Source: Streptomyces cellulosae
GTDB lineage: Bacteria > Actinomycetota > Actinomycetes > Streptomycetales > Streptomycetaceae
Assembly: GCA_014655195.1 (NCBI GenBank)
Contig: BNBH01000010.1
Span: forward strand, 199,598-263,597
Length of the DNA: 64,000 nucleotides
Direction of reading: 5' to 3'
Shown here piece by piece: positions 35,594 through 43,987 of this stretch. Position 1 is the stretch's first letter. Every line of letters begins with the position of its first letter. Both the position numbers and the translations under genes were made by a program. The notes below the pieces were generated by a model. It was not told the DNA's origin and did no database searches. It was given only the letters and a program-made list of their open reading frames with translations.

Positions 35594-35637
35594 ACCACGG
35601 TGGATGGGGAAGGGAGGTCCGTGACAGTCTCGGCCGC

Positions 35638-36219
35638 ATGATGGGGGACTATGCCGCCAAGGACATCCTGCACCGGCGACTGCGGCGGGACCGTGAGGCG
35701 CTCCTCTGGAAACTCGACGGCCTGTCCGAGTACGACGCCCGCCGCCCCCTGACGGCCACCGGGACGAATCTCCTCGGCCTCGTCAAACACGGTGCCACAG
35801 TGGAGGCCAGATACTTCGGCGAGGTCTTCGACCGCCCCTCCCCGGAACCGCTGTGCCGCTGGCAGGACTCCGACGGCAGCGACCACTGGGCGGTCGAGGA
35901 TGAAACGCGCGACGAGATCATCGTGTTCTACCGCCGCACCTGGGCCCACGCGGACGCGACGATCGCCGCACTGACCCTCGACACCCCGGGCCACGTCCCC
36001 TGGTGGCCGGACCCACACCCCAACACGACCCTGCTGGCCGTCATGCTCCACGTCCTCGGCGAAACCGCCCGCCACACGGGTCACGCGGACATCCTCCGCG
36101 AATCGGTGGACGGCCGCACGGGGATGCGGACGGAGCATGAGCAACGGCTCGACGAAAGGACCCGCGCGGCGCACTTCGCGAAGCTCGAGCAAGTCGCCAG
36201 GGCAGCGGGGCTCAGCTGA
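35638..36219 (+). CDS. DinB family protein (DUF664)
   Basis: A DinB/YfiT four-helix-bundle protein, 193 aa. The three metal-binding histidines are seen in LVKHGATVEARYF and in LHVLGETARHTGHADILRE. In actinobacteria several members are mycothiol-dependent transferases; the exact reaction is not known here. The start is one of two adjacent ATG codons (35638 and 35641). It stands alone between the bxl operon and the convergent FAH-family gene. Confidence 0.88.
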   Translation: MMGDYAAKDILHRRLRRDREALLWKLDGLSEYDARRPLTATGTNLLGLVKHGATVEARYFGEVFDRPSPEPLCRWQDSDGSDHWAVEDETRDEIIVFYRRTWAHADATIAALTLDTPGHVPWWPDPHPNTTLLAVMLHVLGETARHTGHADILRESVDGRTGMRTEHEQRLDERTRAAHFAKLEQVARAAGLS

Positions 36220-36237
36220 CGGGGTGCTGACATCCGG

Positions 36238-37425
36238 CTACAACAACCCCCGCCGCCCCAGGCTCCGCATCAGCGCCCCCACCCCGAACGTCCACGGCGT
36301 TGCCTCCTCGCTGGGCACCACCGTGTTGATCAGGGCGCCCAGACGGGGGCTGGAGATGTGGACGACGTCCCCGTACTCGTGGGTGAAGCCCTCGCCCGGG
36401 GTCTTCCGGTCTTCCGTCGGGGCGAACAGCGTGCCCGTGAACAGGGCGAAGCCGTCCGGGTATCGGTGGTGGGCGCCGTAGGTCGCGGACACCAGGTCCA
36501 GTACGTCGCGGCTGATCTCGCGCAGGGAGCTGCTGCCCCGCAGCACATAGCCGTCCCGCCCCTCGATCCGCAGGTCGATGTCGAGGCCCCGTACCGCGTC
36601 GATGCCGAAGTCGTCGTCGAGCAGGCGGACGAACGGGCCGATCGCGCAGGACGCGTTGTTGTCCTTGGCGCGGGACAGCAGCAGGGCGCTGCGGCCCTCC
36701 ACGTCCCGGAGGTTCACGTCGTTGCCGAGGGTCGCGCCCCGTACCCGGCCGCGTGAGTCCACCACGAGGACCGCCTCCGGTTCGGGGTTGTTCCACACGG
36801 AGGCGCGGAGCACGCCGATGTCCGCGCCCGTGCCGACCGCCGACAGCACGGGCGCCTTCGTGAACACCTCCGGGTCCGGCCCGATGCCGACCTCCAGGTA
36901 CTGCGACCACAACCCTTCGGCGGCCAGCAGGTCCTTGACCTTCGCCGCCTCCGGGGATCCGGGTTCGATGCCGTCGAGCCGACCGCCCACCAGCCGCACC
37001 ACACGCTCCCGCACCCGTGCCGCCTGCGCCGGGTCCCCGCCCGTGCGTTCCTCGATGACCCGTTCCAGCAGGCTCCGCGCGAAGGTGACGCCCGCTGCCT
37101 TGATGACCTGGAGGTCCACGGGGGCCAGCAGGTGCGGCACGTCAAGCCGGCCGGGCCGGGCGGCCAGGAGGTCGTCCAGGCGCCAGCTTCGTCCGCCGTC
37201 CGCCTCCCGCACCACCTCCACCGCGTCGTCGCGTTCCAGCAGGTCGGACACGGTGGGCGCGACGGCCGTCAGGTCGACGACGTCCTCCCCGCGCACCACC
37301 GCCACGCACGGTCCGCCCGCCTCCGGGTCGTGGATGCGCGCGACGAGGGCGGCCCGGCCGGCGTCCTCCGGCAGGACGGAGTCGGCGGTGAGGACCGGAC
37401 GAGGGTGCGCTGTTGCCGTTTCCAC
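36238..37425 (-). CDS. Fumarylacetoacetate hydrolase family protein, XylX/AraD1-like
   Basis: FAH-fold metal-dependent enzyme, 395 aa. The N-terminal part (ARIHDPEAGGPCVAVVRGED, then VVDLTAVAPTVSDLLE) and long form resemble 2-keto-3-deoxy-pentonate dehydratases (XylX, AraD1) more than fumarylacetoacetase. The C-terminal catalytic region includes AVLVVDSRGRVRGATLGNDVN and PDGFALFTGTLFAPTEDR. The start is GTG 37425, with GAGGAG ten bases upstream. It is 29 bp downstream of an IlvD/Edd dehydratase. The pair is consistent with consecutive dehydrations of a pentonate to 2-ketoglutarate semialdehyde. This substrate call is inference from the pairing and from the xylan cluster next door. Confidence 0.82.
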   Translation of the reverse strand: METATAHPRPVLTADSVLPEDAGRAALVARIHDPEAGGPCVAVVRGEDVVDLTAVAPTVSDLLERDDAVEVVREADGGRSWRLDDLLAARPGRLDVPHLLAPVDLQVIKAAGVTFARSLLERVIEERTGGDPAQAARVRERVVRLVGGRLDGIEPGSPEAAKVKDLLAAEGLWSQYLEVGIGPDPEVFTKAPVLSAVGTGADIGVLRASVWNNPEPEAVLVVDSRGRVRGATLGNDVNLRDVEGRSALLLSRAKDNNASCAIGPFVRLLDDDFGIDAVRGLDIDLRIEGRDGYVLRGSSSLREISRDVLDLVSATYGAHHRYPDGFALFTGTLFAPTEDRKTPGEGFTHEYGDVVHISSPRLGALINTVVPSEEATPWTFGVGALMRSLGRRGLL

Positions 37426-37454
37426 GGTCGATGTACTCCTCGAAGGACGGAGGC

Positions 37455-39191
37455 TCAGTGGGAGTCGCGAGGCACCGCGTGGCCCCGCCCGCCGCGCAGG
37501 AACCCGAAGTCCGCGCCCCGGTCGGCCTGTTCGACATGCTGGGTGTACAGCCACGTGTAGCCACTCACGTACTGCTCGGCGGCCGGGGCCCACTCCTCCC
37601 TGCGTCGCGCCAGTTCGGCGTCGTCGACATCCAGGCGGAGGGTGCGGCCGGGGACGTCGAGGACGACGGGGTCACCGTCGCGCACCAGGGCGAGGGGGCC
37701 GCCCACGGCCGCCTCGGGAGTCACGTGCAGGACGACCGTGCCGTATCCCGTCCCGCTCATCCGGCCGTCGCAGACGCGCACCATGTCCGTGACCCCGGCC
37801 TTCAACAGCTTCGCCGGCAACGGCACGTTGGAGACCTCGGGCATGCCCGGGTAGCCCTTGGGCCCGGCGTTGCGGATGACGATCACGGTGTTCTCGTCGA
37901 CGTCCAGGTCGGGGTCGTCGGCCACGGCGTGGTACGCCTCGGGGGAGTCGAAGACGCGAGCCGGTCCGCGGTGGGTGAGCAGGTGCGGTGAGGCGGCGGA
38001 CTGCTTGATGACCGCGCCGTCCGGGCACAGGTTGCCGCGCAGGACGGCGATGCCCGTGCCGGCCGGCTGGAAGGGCGCGTCGAGCGGGGTGATGACGTCG
38101 GAGCCGACGCGTTCGGCCCGCGCGGTGTTGTCGGCGACGGTGCGTCCGGTGACCGTGACCGGACCGCCGTGCAGCAGACCGCCGCCGAGCAGTTCGGCCG
38201 TCACGGCGGGCAGCCCGCCCGCGTAACAGAAGTCCTCCATGAGGTACTTGCCGCTCGGCATCAGGTTCACCAGCGTCGGTATCTCGCGGACCAGCCGGTC
38301 GAAGTCGTCCAGGTCGAGCTTCACACCCACGCGTCCGGCGAGCGCGGTGAGATGGATGACGGCGTTGGTGGAGCCGCCGATCGCGGCGTTGACCCGGATG
38401 GCGTTCTCGAACGCCTCCCGCGTGAGAATCCGCGAGGGACGCAGCTCTTCCTCCACCATGTCGACGATGCGCCGCCCCGCCGCCTGCGCGGTCTCCATCC
38501 GCCGGGAGTCGACCGCCGGCCAGGCCGCCGAACCCGGCAGTTGCATACCGAGCGCCTCCGCCACGCACGCCATCGTCGAGGCGGTCCCCATCGTCATGCA
38601 GTGACCGTTGGAGCGCGCCATGCACCCCTCGGCGAAGAAGCACTCCTCCTCGGTCATCCGCCCGGTCTTCAGATCCTCCTCGAACTTCCACACATGCGTG
38701 CCCGAACCCACGTCCTGGCCCCGGTACTTGCCGTTGAGCATCGGCCCGCCGGTCACCATCACCGCGGGCAGGTCGACGCTCGCGGCGCCCATCAGCATGG
38801 CGGGGGTCGTCTTGTCACAGCCGGACAGCAGCACCACCCCGTCGAGCGGGTTGGCCCGGATCAGCTCCTCGACCTCCATCGCCATGAGGTTGCGGTACAG
38901 CATGGCCGTCGGACGCATCAGCGTCTCGCCGGTCGCCATGGTCGGGAACTGCAGCGGCAGACCGCCCGCCTGCCACACCCCCCGCTTCACGGCCTCCGCG
39001 ACACGCGTCAAGTGCGCGTTGCACGGCGCGAGTTCGGACGCACTCGTCGCGATGCCGATGACCGGACGCCCGTCGAACACCTCGTGCCCGAAGCCCTGGT
39101 TGCGCATCCACGAGCGGTACAGCATCCCGCTGCGTCCCTGTGCGCCGAACCAGGCCTGACTACGGCGGTTCGAGTTCCGACGGTCGGTCAT
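37455..39191 (-). CDS. IlvD/Edd family dehydratase (pentonate dehydratase-like)
   Basis: Fe-S dehydratase of the IlvD/Edd family, 578 aa, cytoplasmic. Cluster cysteines appear in VLLSGCDKTTPAML and AEGCMARSNGHCMTMG; the conserved VNAAIGGSTNAVIHL and CDGRMSGTGYG stretches are intact. The start MTDRRNSNRRSQAWFG and the sequence RSWMRNQGF are typical of sugar-acid dehydratases (xylonate, arabonate, gluconate) rather than branched-chain biosynthetic IlvD. The ATG at 39191 has GGGAG upstream. A divergent GntR gene and a palindrome lie in front of it. It probably dehydrates an aldonate, with xylonate the best guess from context. Confidence 0.87.
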   Translation of the reverse strand: MTDRRNSNRRSQAWFGAQGRSGMLYRSWMRNQGFGHEVFDGRPVIGIATSASELAPCNAHLTRVAEAVKRGVWQAGGLPLQFPTMATGETLMRPTAMLYRNLMAMEVEELIRANPLDGVVLLSGCDKTTPAMLMGAASVDLPAVMVTGGPMLNGKYRGQDVGSGTHVWKFEEDLKTGRMTEEECFFAEGCMARSNGHCMTMGTASTMACVAEALGMQLPGSAAWPAVDSRRMETAQAAGRRIVDMVEEELRPSRILTREAFENAIRVNAAIGGSTNAVIHLTALAGRVGVKLDLDDFDRLVREIPTLVNLMPSGKYLMEDFCYAGGLPAVTAELLGGGLLHGGPVTVTGRTVADNTARAERVGSDVITPLDAPFQPAGTGIAVLRGNLCPDGAVIKQSAASPHLLTHRGPARVFDSPEAYHAVADDPDLDVDENTVIVIRNAGPKGYPGMPEVSNVPLPAKLLKAGVTDMVRVCDGRMSGTGYGTVVLHVTPEAAVGGPLALVRDGDPVVLDVPGRTLRLDVDDAELARRREEWAPAAEQYVSGYTWLYTQHVEQADRGADFGFLRGGRGHAVPRDSH

Positions 39192-39273
39192 GTGCACACT
39201 CCCGTGGCTCCGGCGTCGTCCGCCGCGCGGTTGGGGCGTGGCCGAGGTGCGGACCCCGCTACCCTGGAGCCTC

Positions 39274-39288
39274 AATCATTAAATGATT
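39274..39288. promoter_or_regulatory. GntR/FadR-type operator palindrome
   Basis: AATCATTAAATGATT, a perfect 15-bp palindrome with one central base, placed between the divergent dehydratase and GntR genes and 6 bp before the GntR start. AT-rich in a GC-rich setting. Confidence 0.75.
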
Positions 39289-39294
39289 CGATGA

Positions 39295-40056
39295 ATGGCG
39301 TCCAGGGGGTGGGCGGAGATCGACACGAACTTCCCGACCATGCAGCAGCGTGTGGCCGACGAACTCGGGCGGCGCATCGTGGCCGGCGTGTGGCAGCCGG
39401 GCAACTCGCTGCCGGTCGAGGACGCCCTCGCGGCGGAGATCGGCGTCAGCCGCGGTCTGCTGCGGGAGGCGGTCAAGTCGCTGGTGGCCAAGGGCATGCT
39501 GCGCGTCCGGCCCCGCACCGGCACGCGCGTACTGCCCCCGGACCACTGGAACCACCTGGACCCGGACGTCCTGCGCTGGAAGCAGGCCGGGGACGCGGCG
39601 GCCCTGCTGCGCGACACGGGCGAACTGCGCCGCATCGTCGAACCCGAGGCGGCCCGCCTCGCCGCCGAACGGGCCGGACCCGACGACGTACGCGCCCTCA
39701 GCGACGCCCTCGCCGCGATGGAGGCCGCGGCGGCGTCACCCGCGCGCGGCGGCTACGTCGAGGCCGACATCGCCTTCCACCGGGCCCTGCTGGACGCCGG
39801 CGGCAACCGACTGCTCGGCTCCCTGGGGCGCGCCGTGGAGATCGCGCTGCGGCACAGCTTCGACGTCAGCACCCAGACCCCGGGCGCGGTGGAGGCCTCA
39901 CTGCCCGGTCACCGCGCCGTCGTACGGGCCGTCGAGGCCCGTGACCCGGACGCGGCAGCGGCGGCCGTACTCGGCATCATCGAGGCGGCCCAGCGGGAGA
40001 TCGCCCGGTCGCCGGGGAAACCGGGAAAGCCGGGCCGGCCGGGGGACCGGGGGTAA
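39295..40056 (+). CDS. GntR/FadR family transcriptional regulator
   Basis: Regulator of 253 aa with an N-terminal GntR winged HTH (LGRRIVAGVWQPGNSLPVED to RVRPRTGTRVLP) and a C-terminal FCD domain that usually binds a carboxylate ligand at a metal site (DIAFHRALLDAGGN, SLPGHRAVVRAV). The tail is a Gly/Pro/Lys-rich extension. The ATG at 39295 is nearly adjacent to the palindrome, so translation may be leaderless. It diverges from the dehydratase/FAH operon; a sugar-acid or keto-acid inducer is likely. Confidence 0.9.
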   Translation: MASRGWAEIDTNFPTMQQRVADELGRRIVAGVWQPGNSLPVEDALAAEIGVSRGLLREAVKSLVAKGMLRVRPRTGTRVLPPDHWNHLDPDVLRWKQAGDAAALLRDTGELRRIVEPEAARLAAERAGPDDVRALSDALAAMEAAAASPARGGYVEADIAFHRALLDAGGNRLLGSLGRAVEIALRHSFDVSTQTPGAVEASLPGHRAVVRAVEARDPDAAAAAVLGIIEAAQREIARSPGKPGKPGRPGDRG

Positions 40057-40092
40057 CGGGCGGCGGTCCCCACGACCGCCCTCACATCAGGG

Positions 40093-40731
40093 TCACTCCG
40101 GCCACGCCGAGTTCTGGATGACGTCGACGAAGTCGACCCGGCGGAACCCCGGCACGAAGTGCTCCAGGACGTCCGCGTTGACCGTGCCGAAGGTGGTGTC
40201 GGGGCGATGCCTGAAGCCGTCCGTGAACGCCTGGAGGATCTGCCGCTTGAAGTCCGGCCGCGGATGCGCGGCGGTCACCTCGTCGATCTGAGCACGGGTG
40301 ATGTTGTCCAGGTTCAGGCCCAGCACGTCCGTCTCCACGCCCGCCGTCGTCGCGGCGATCTCGGAGGCCATCTTGTACGGCACCTCCGGGGTGGTGTGCA
40401 GGGCGACCGCCGTCCACACCGTGTTCGCGTCGCCCTCGGACAGCCCGTGCCGCAGCAGGAACGCCCGTGCCTGGTCGGCGCCGTCCATCTCGAACCGCTG
40501 GTCGTCGGAGCGGTACGGCTCCACGAGACCCGTGTCGTGGAACAGGGCCGCTACGTACAGCAGCTCAGGATCGGGCTGAAGCCCGCGCGCGGCGGCCTGG
40601 AGGCTGCCGAACAGGAACACCCGGCGGGAGTGGTGGTAGATCAGCGGCGGGGTCGTGTCACGGATCAGCTCGGTGGCCTCCCGCGCCAGCGTGCTGTCCG
40701 GGATCGCGACACCGGCGATCTTCTCGCTCAT
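40093..40731 (-). CDS. HD domain-containing protein
   Basis: Metal-dependent phosphohydrolase-type HD protein, 212 aa. Ligands are seen in PPLIYHHSRRVFLFG, LLYVAALFHDTGLV (the HD pair) and VWTAVALHTTPEV. The size and helix pattern match the group of stand-alone HD proteins that includes cyanamide hydratase-like enzymes. The ATG at 40731 has GGAGG upstream. No partner gene is obvious. Confidence 0.87.
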   Translation of the reverse strand: MSEKIAGVAIPDSTLAREATELIRDTTPPLIYHHSRRVFLFGSLQAAARGLQPDPELLYVAALFHDTGLVEPYRSDDQRFEMDGADQARAFLLRHGLSEGDANTVWTAVALHTTPEVPYKMASEIAATTAGVETDVLGLNLDNITRAQIDEVTAAHPRPDFKRQILQAFTDGFRHRPDTTFGTVNADVLEHFVPGFRRVDFVDVIQNSAWPE

Positions 40732-40848
40732 GACTGCCTCCGAGGGGTTCGGTGTGACCGTGACCGGAACACCTCCACCCTGCGGCATCCGCCCCGCCAT
40801 CGCCGCTCACGGACGGCCGACAACCCCTCCCGAACAGACACGGGGCCC

Positions 40849-41829
40849 TCAGAGAACGTCCCTCCTCGTCGAAGCGAACCGCTGCCGGTACCGCGTAGGT
40901 GACACCCCCAGGTGCCGTGAGAAGGCCCGCCGCAGACTCTCGTAGCTGGGGAACCCGGAACGCGCCGCCGCCTCCGTCGCGTTGTGCCCCGCGTCCAGCA
41001 GCGCCTTCGCCATGTCGAAGCGGACCAGCTCCACGTACTTCATCGGCGTGGTGTCCAGCTCCGCGCGGAACAGCCGGGTCAGATGGCGCGGGCTCACCCG
41101 GACGCGCGCCGCGAGGGACTCCACGGTGTGGTCGCCGGTCGGGTCCGCCTGCACCGCGTCCTGCACGAGCCGCAGCACGGGTGTCTGCGGGGCCGGCCCC
41201 TGGAGCGAGGCGGAGAACTGCGACTGGCCGCCCGCGCGCTGCATGTACACCACCAGCGAGCGGGCGACGCCGCGCGTCAGGTCGGGCCCGTGGTCGTCCT
41301 CCACCAGGGCCAGCGCCAGGTCGATGCCCGCGGTGACCCCGGCCGAGGTGTACGTGCCGCCGTCCTTGACGAAGATCGCGTCGGGTGCCACCTGGGCGGC
41401 GGGGTGGAGGCGGGCCAGCAGCGCGGTGTGCTGCCAGTGCGTCGTGGCCCGCCGGCCGTCGAGCAGACCGGCCGCGCCCAATACGAACGCGCCCGTGCAG
41501 ATCGACGCGACCCGCCCCGCCCGCGCGGCCAGTCCCGCGGCGGCGGAGCTGAGGTCGGGGTCGACGGGGGAAGTGGGCAGCGCGTCACCGCCGACCACCA
41601 GGAAGGTGTCGAAGGCGGGCGCGTCCAGCGCGTCCGCGCCGGCCGGCACCGGCACGCCGATCGACGACCGCGCGGGCTTCCCGCCGACCGAGACGATGCT
41701 CAGCCGGTAGGCGGCGCCGAAGCGGTTCGCCTCGCTGAACACCTCGGCGGGGCCGGACAGGTCCAGCATCTTCATCCCGTCGAAGACCAGCACCCCGACG
41801 TGATGCTCCCGCCGTTCCCGCAGCTCCAT
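40849..41829 (-). CDS. GlxA family AraC-type transcriptional regulator
   Basis: Regulator of 326 aa with an N-terminal DJ-1/PfpI-like domain (VGVLVFDGMKMLDLSGPAEVF, and RVASICTGAFVLGAAGLLDG with the nucleophile-position Cys) and a C-terminal AraC double HTH (VESLAARVRVSPRHLTRLFR, ATEAAARSGFPSYESLRRAF). This GlxA-type fusion commonly controls metabolic or stress genes. Target unknown; the nearest non-repeat gene upstream is the broken SnoaL-like gene. Confidence 0.92.
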   Translation of the reverse strand: MELRERREHHVGVLVFDGMKMLDLSGPAEVFSEANRFGAAYRLSIVSVGGKPARSSIGVPVPAGADALDAPAFDTFLVVGGDALPTSPVDPDLSSAAAGLAARAGRVASICTGAFVLGAAGLLDGRRATTHWQHTALLARLHPAAQVAPDAIFVKDGGTYTSAGVTAGIDLALALVEDDHGPDLTRGVARSLVVYMQRAGGQSQFSASLQGPAPQTPVLRLVQDAVQADPTGDHTVESLAARVRVSPRHLTRLFRAELDTTPMKYVELVRFDMAKALLDAGHNATEAAARSGFPSYESLRRAFSRHLGVSPTRYRQRFASTRRDVL

Positions 41830-41903
41830 CCGCCCTCACTCCGCACACCCGCTCACGGCTCCCGCACCCGGGAAAGCCTGGTCACCCGCATTCTCCCTCC
41901 CAC

Positions 41904-42137
41904 CCGCGGCGCCCGGTCACCCCGACGAGGCCGCCTGCGCGGCGCCCCGGCCGGGCCTACGAAGCGTCCGCGGCGTCCGGTCACCCCGACGAGGCCGCCT
42001 GCGCGGCGCCCAGGCCGGGCCTACGAAGCGTCCGCGGCGTCCGGTCACCCCGACGAGGCCGCCTGCGCGGCGCCCAGGCCGGGCCTACGAAGCGTCCGCG
42101 GCGCCCGGTCACCCCGACGAGGCCGCCTCCGCGGCGC
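41904..42137. repeat. 64-bp tandem repeat, about 3.6 copies
   Basis: The anchor GGTCACCCCGACGAGGCC recurs at 41915, 41979, 42043 and 42107, exactly 64 bp apart. Copies are nearly identical, with single-base changes. The last copy overlaps the 3' end and stop codon of the SnoaL-like gene, so the array looks like repeated duplication of that gene's end. Each unit holds the near-palindrome AGGCCGGGCCT. The unit length is not a multiple of 3. Confidence 0.85.
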
Positions 42138-42584
42138 GCCGCGTCACCTCCTCCGCCGCCCGGGCAGCCCGCCCGCTCACCTTCCAGACGGCCGTCCGCA
42201 GCGCCGCCGTCGGCGACGGCGGGAGCACCCCCAGTTGCTGCAGCGTCGTCACGTCGTCCCGCACCGCCTCGTGCCCCACGACCCGGCCCTCCCGCAGATG
42301 GAGCACATGAATCCGCTCGCAGTCGATCTCCCGGCCGGTGGGCGGCACCGCCTGGTCCAGCCGCCCTTCGCGGTACCGCACGAAGGGACCGGTGTGCCGT
42401 CCCTGCATCGGAGCCGCACCCACACCCGGTCCCCGTCCTCCGCCACGGCGTCGACCGGCAGGCGAAGGTCCCCGTAGGCGCTGCGCAGCCACGCCGAGGA
42501 GGCGAGGACGCCGGCCGGCCCGTCGAGCGAGCATGCGGCCGGGGCGACGGCGGCCTCCCGGTTGACGAAGCGGTCGTGGACCAC
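42109..42584 (-). pseudogene. SnoaL-like/ester cyclase family gene, frameshifted
   Basis: Remains of a small NTF2-fold protein. The 5' part reads VHDRFVNREAAVAP and ends in DRVWVRLR. The remainder, in another frame, reads QGRHTGPFVRYREGRLDQ and continues to VVGHEAVRDDVTTLQQLG. A missing base near 42409-42412 joins the two parts into one normal SnoaL-type domain. The C terminus is an Arg/Ala/Glu-rich tail whose last codons are copied in the 64-bp tandem repeats. The break could be a sequencing error, but nearby decay (the repeat array and a possibly truncated small gene upstream) favours a true pseudogene. Confidence 0.6.
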
Positions 42585-42595
42585 GTCCGCGGCCA

Positions 42596-42820
42596 GTGCC
42601 GGAACGCGCCACCGGCGAGTACCGCAAGGCGTCGCGTGACGTCGCCGCCCACCTGGACACGCTCACGGCGCGTCCGGCGGAGCCGGAGGAGGGCACGGCG
42701 GATCTGCTGTGGTTCTGGTTCGGCCCCTCCGGCTGGCGCCCCCTGGTCGTCGAGAACGGCTGGTCGTGGGAGCGCGCGGAACACTCCCCGGCCCGTACGA
42801 CGATCGCCATGCTCGGCTGA
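42596..42820 (+). CDS. Small hypothetical protein, 74 aa, possibly truncated
   Basis: Reads MPERATGEYRKASRDV and then a Trp-rich core (LLWFWFGPSGWRPLVVENGW, then SWERAEHSPARTTIAMLG). The Trp-rich composition and codon use look like a real gene. The GTG start lacks a clear ribosome binding site and lies 12 bp from the start of the divergent broken SnoaL-like gene, so the N terminus may have been lost. Family not recognised. Confidence 0.5.
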   Translation: MPERATGEYRKASRDVAAHLDTLTARPAEPEEGTADLLWFWFGPSGWRPLVVENGWSWERAEHSPARTTIAMLG

Positions 42821-42863
42821 CCGCCCGGCGTCTCCCCTGCGCGGACGGCGTCCGACGGCACGG

Positions 42864-42905
42864 CGGCCCCGCCCCGGCGCCCGTGAGAGGGCCGGAGCGG
42901 GGCCG
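42864..42905. terminator. Bidirectional hairpin terminator
   Basis: A 15-bp stem (42864-42878 with 42891-42905) with a single mismatch and a 12-nt loop, between a + and a - gene that converge. Confidence 0.7.
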
Positions 42906-42920
42906 ACTGCCCACCGCCGA

Positions 42921-43751
42921 CTAGGACTTGAGCCAGTTCAGGATGTCCCCGTTGAGTTCGTCGGGGTACACCGACAACATGCCGTGCGGATAACCCTCGT
43001 AGGTCTTCAGCGTGCCGTTCTTCAGCAGCTTCACCGTCAGCGGGGCCGAGTCGTCGTACGGCACGATCTGGTCGTCCGTGCCGTGCATGACCAGCACCGG
43101 CACGTCGATCTTCTTCAGGTCCTCGGTGAAGTCGGTCTCCGAGAACGCCTTGATGCACTCGTAGTGGGCGTTCGTCGCGCCCGTCATCCCCTGCCGCCAC
43201 CAGTTGTCGATCAGCCCCTGGGAGACCTCCGCGCCCGGCCGGTTGAAGCCGTAGAACGGGCCCGACGCGATCTCGATGTACAGCTGGGAACGATTGGCCG
43301 CGAGCTGGCTGCGGAACCCGTCGAAGACCTCGATCGGCGTGCCGCCCGGGTTGCTCTCGGACTTGACCATGACGGGCGGCACCGCGCTCACCAGCACCGC
43401 CTTCGCGACCCGGCCCGGCTTGGCGCGCGCCACGTACCGCGTCACCTCACCGCCGCCGGTGGAGTGCCCGATGTGCACGGCGTCGCGCAGGTCGAGCGCG
43501 TCGGTCAGGGCCGCGACGTCGGCCGCGTACGTGTCCATCTCGTGGCCCCCGGCCGTCTGGTCGGAGCGTCCGTGCCCGCGCCGGTCGTGGGCGATCACCC
43601 GGTAGCCGCGCTGCAGGAAGAACAGCATCTGCGCGTCCCAGTCGTCGGCGCTGAGCGGCCAGCCGTGGTGGAGGACGAGGGGCTGCCCGTCTCGCGGGCC
43701 CCAGTCCTTGTAGAAGATCGTCGTCCCGTCAGAAGTCGTCACCGTGCCCAT
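42921..43751 (-). CDS. Alpha/beta hydrolase (non-heme chloroperoxidase type)
   Basis: Alpha/beta-hydrolase of 276 aa, close in form to cofactor-free haloperoxidases/esterases. Catalytic residues seen are Ser97 in [11 protein letters not shown], the acid in [14 protein letters not shown] and His in GYPHGMLSV; the oxyanion segment is [12 protein letters not shown]. No signal peptide, so cytoplasmic. The ATG at 43751 follows GGAGGA. The perhydrolase activity is often a side reaction; the natural substrate is unknown. Confidence 0.9.
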   Translation of the reverse strand: MGTVTTSDGTTIFYKDWGPRDGQPLVLHHGWPLSADDWDAQMLFFLQRGYRVIAHDRRGHGRSDQTAGGHEMDTYAADVAALTDALDLRDAVHIGHSTGGGEVTRYVARAKPGRVAKAVLVSAVPPVMVKSESNPGGTPIEVFDGFRSQLAANRSQLYIEIASGPFYGFNRPGAEVSQGLIDNWWRQGMTGATNAHYECIKAFSETDFTEDLKKIDVPVLVMHGTDDQIVPYDDSAPLTVKLLKNGTLKTYEGYPHGMLSVYPDELNGDILNWLKS

Positions 43752-43987
43752 GGTTGGTCCTCCGCAAGATGAGGCTGAGGCGGCCGGGCCGGTGCGCGAC
43801 CACCGGCGCACGGCAAGATGCGCGGGCGGATTCCGGCCGGCCGGAGGGACTGCGGCCGCAGCTCGGAGCCACGGCCGGATGCACGGCAATCACCTTACGC
43901 CGAAGAGACGAACCGCTCATCTCGGGACGTTTGGGGTGGCGTCGAGTTGGTCCGATACGCATCGTTTGATCCGCATATGGTGGTCCA

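Noticed and set aside
40057..40083. Hairpin between the GntR and HD-protein genes
   Set aside because: Only six good pairs followed by mismatches; too weak to call a terminator.
41904..42137. CRISPR-like array
   Set aside because: Units are contiguous 64-bp tandem copies without unique spacers and there is no cas gene.
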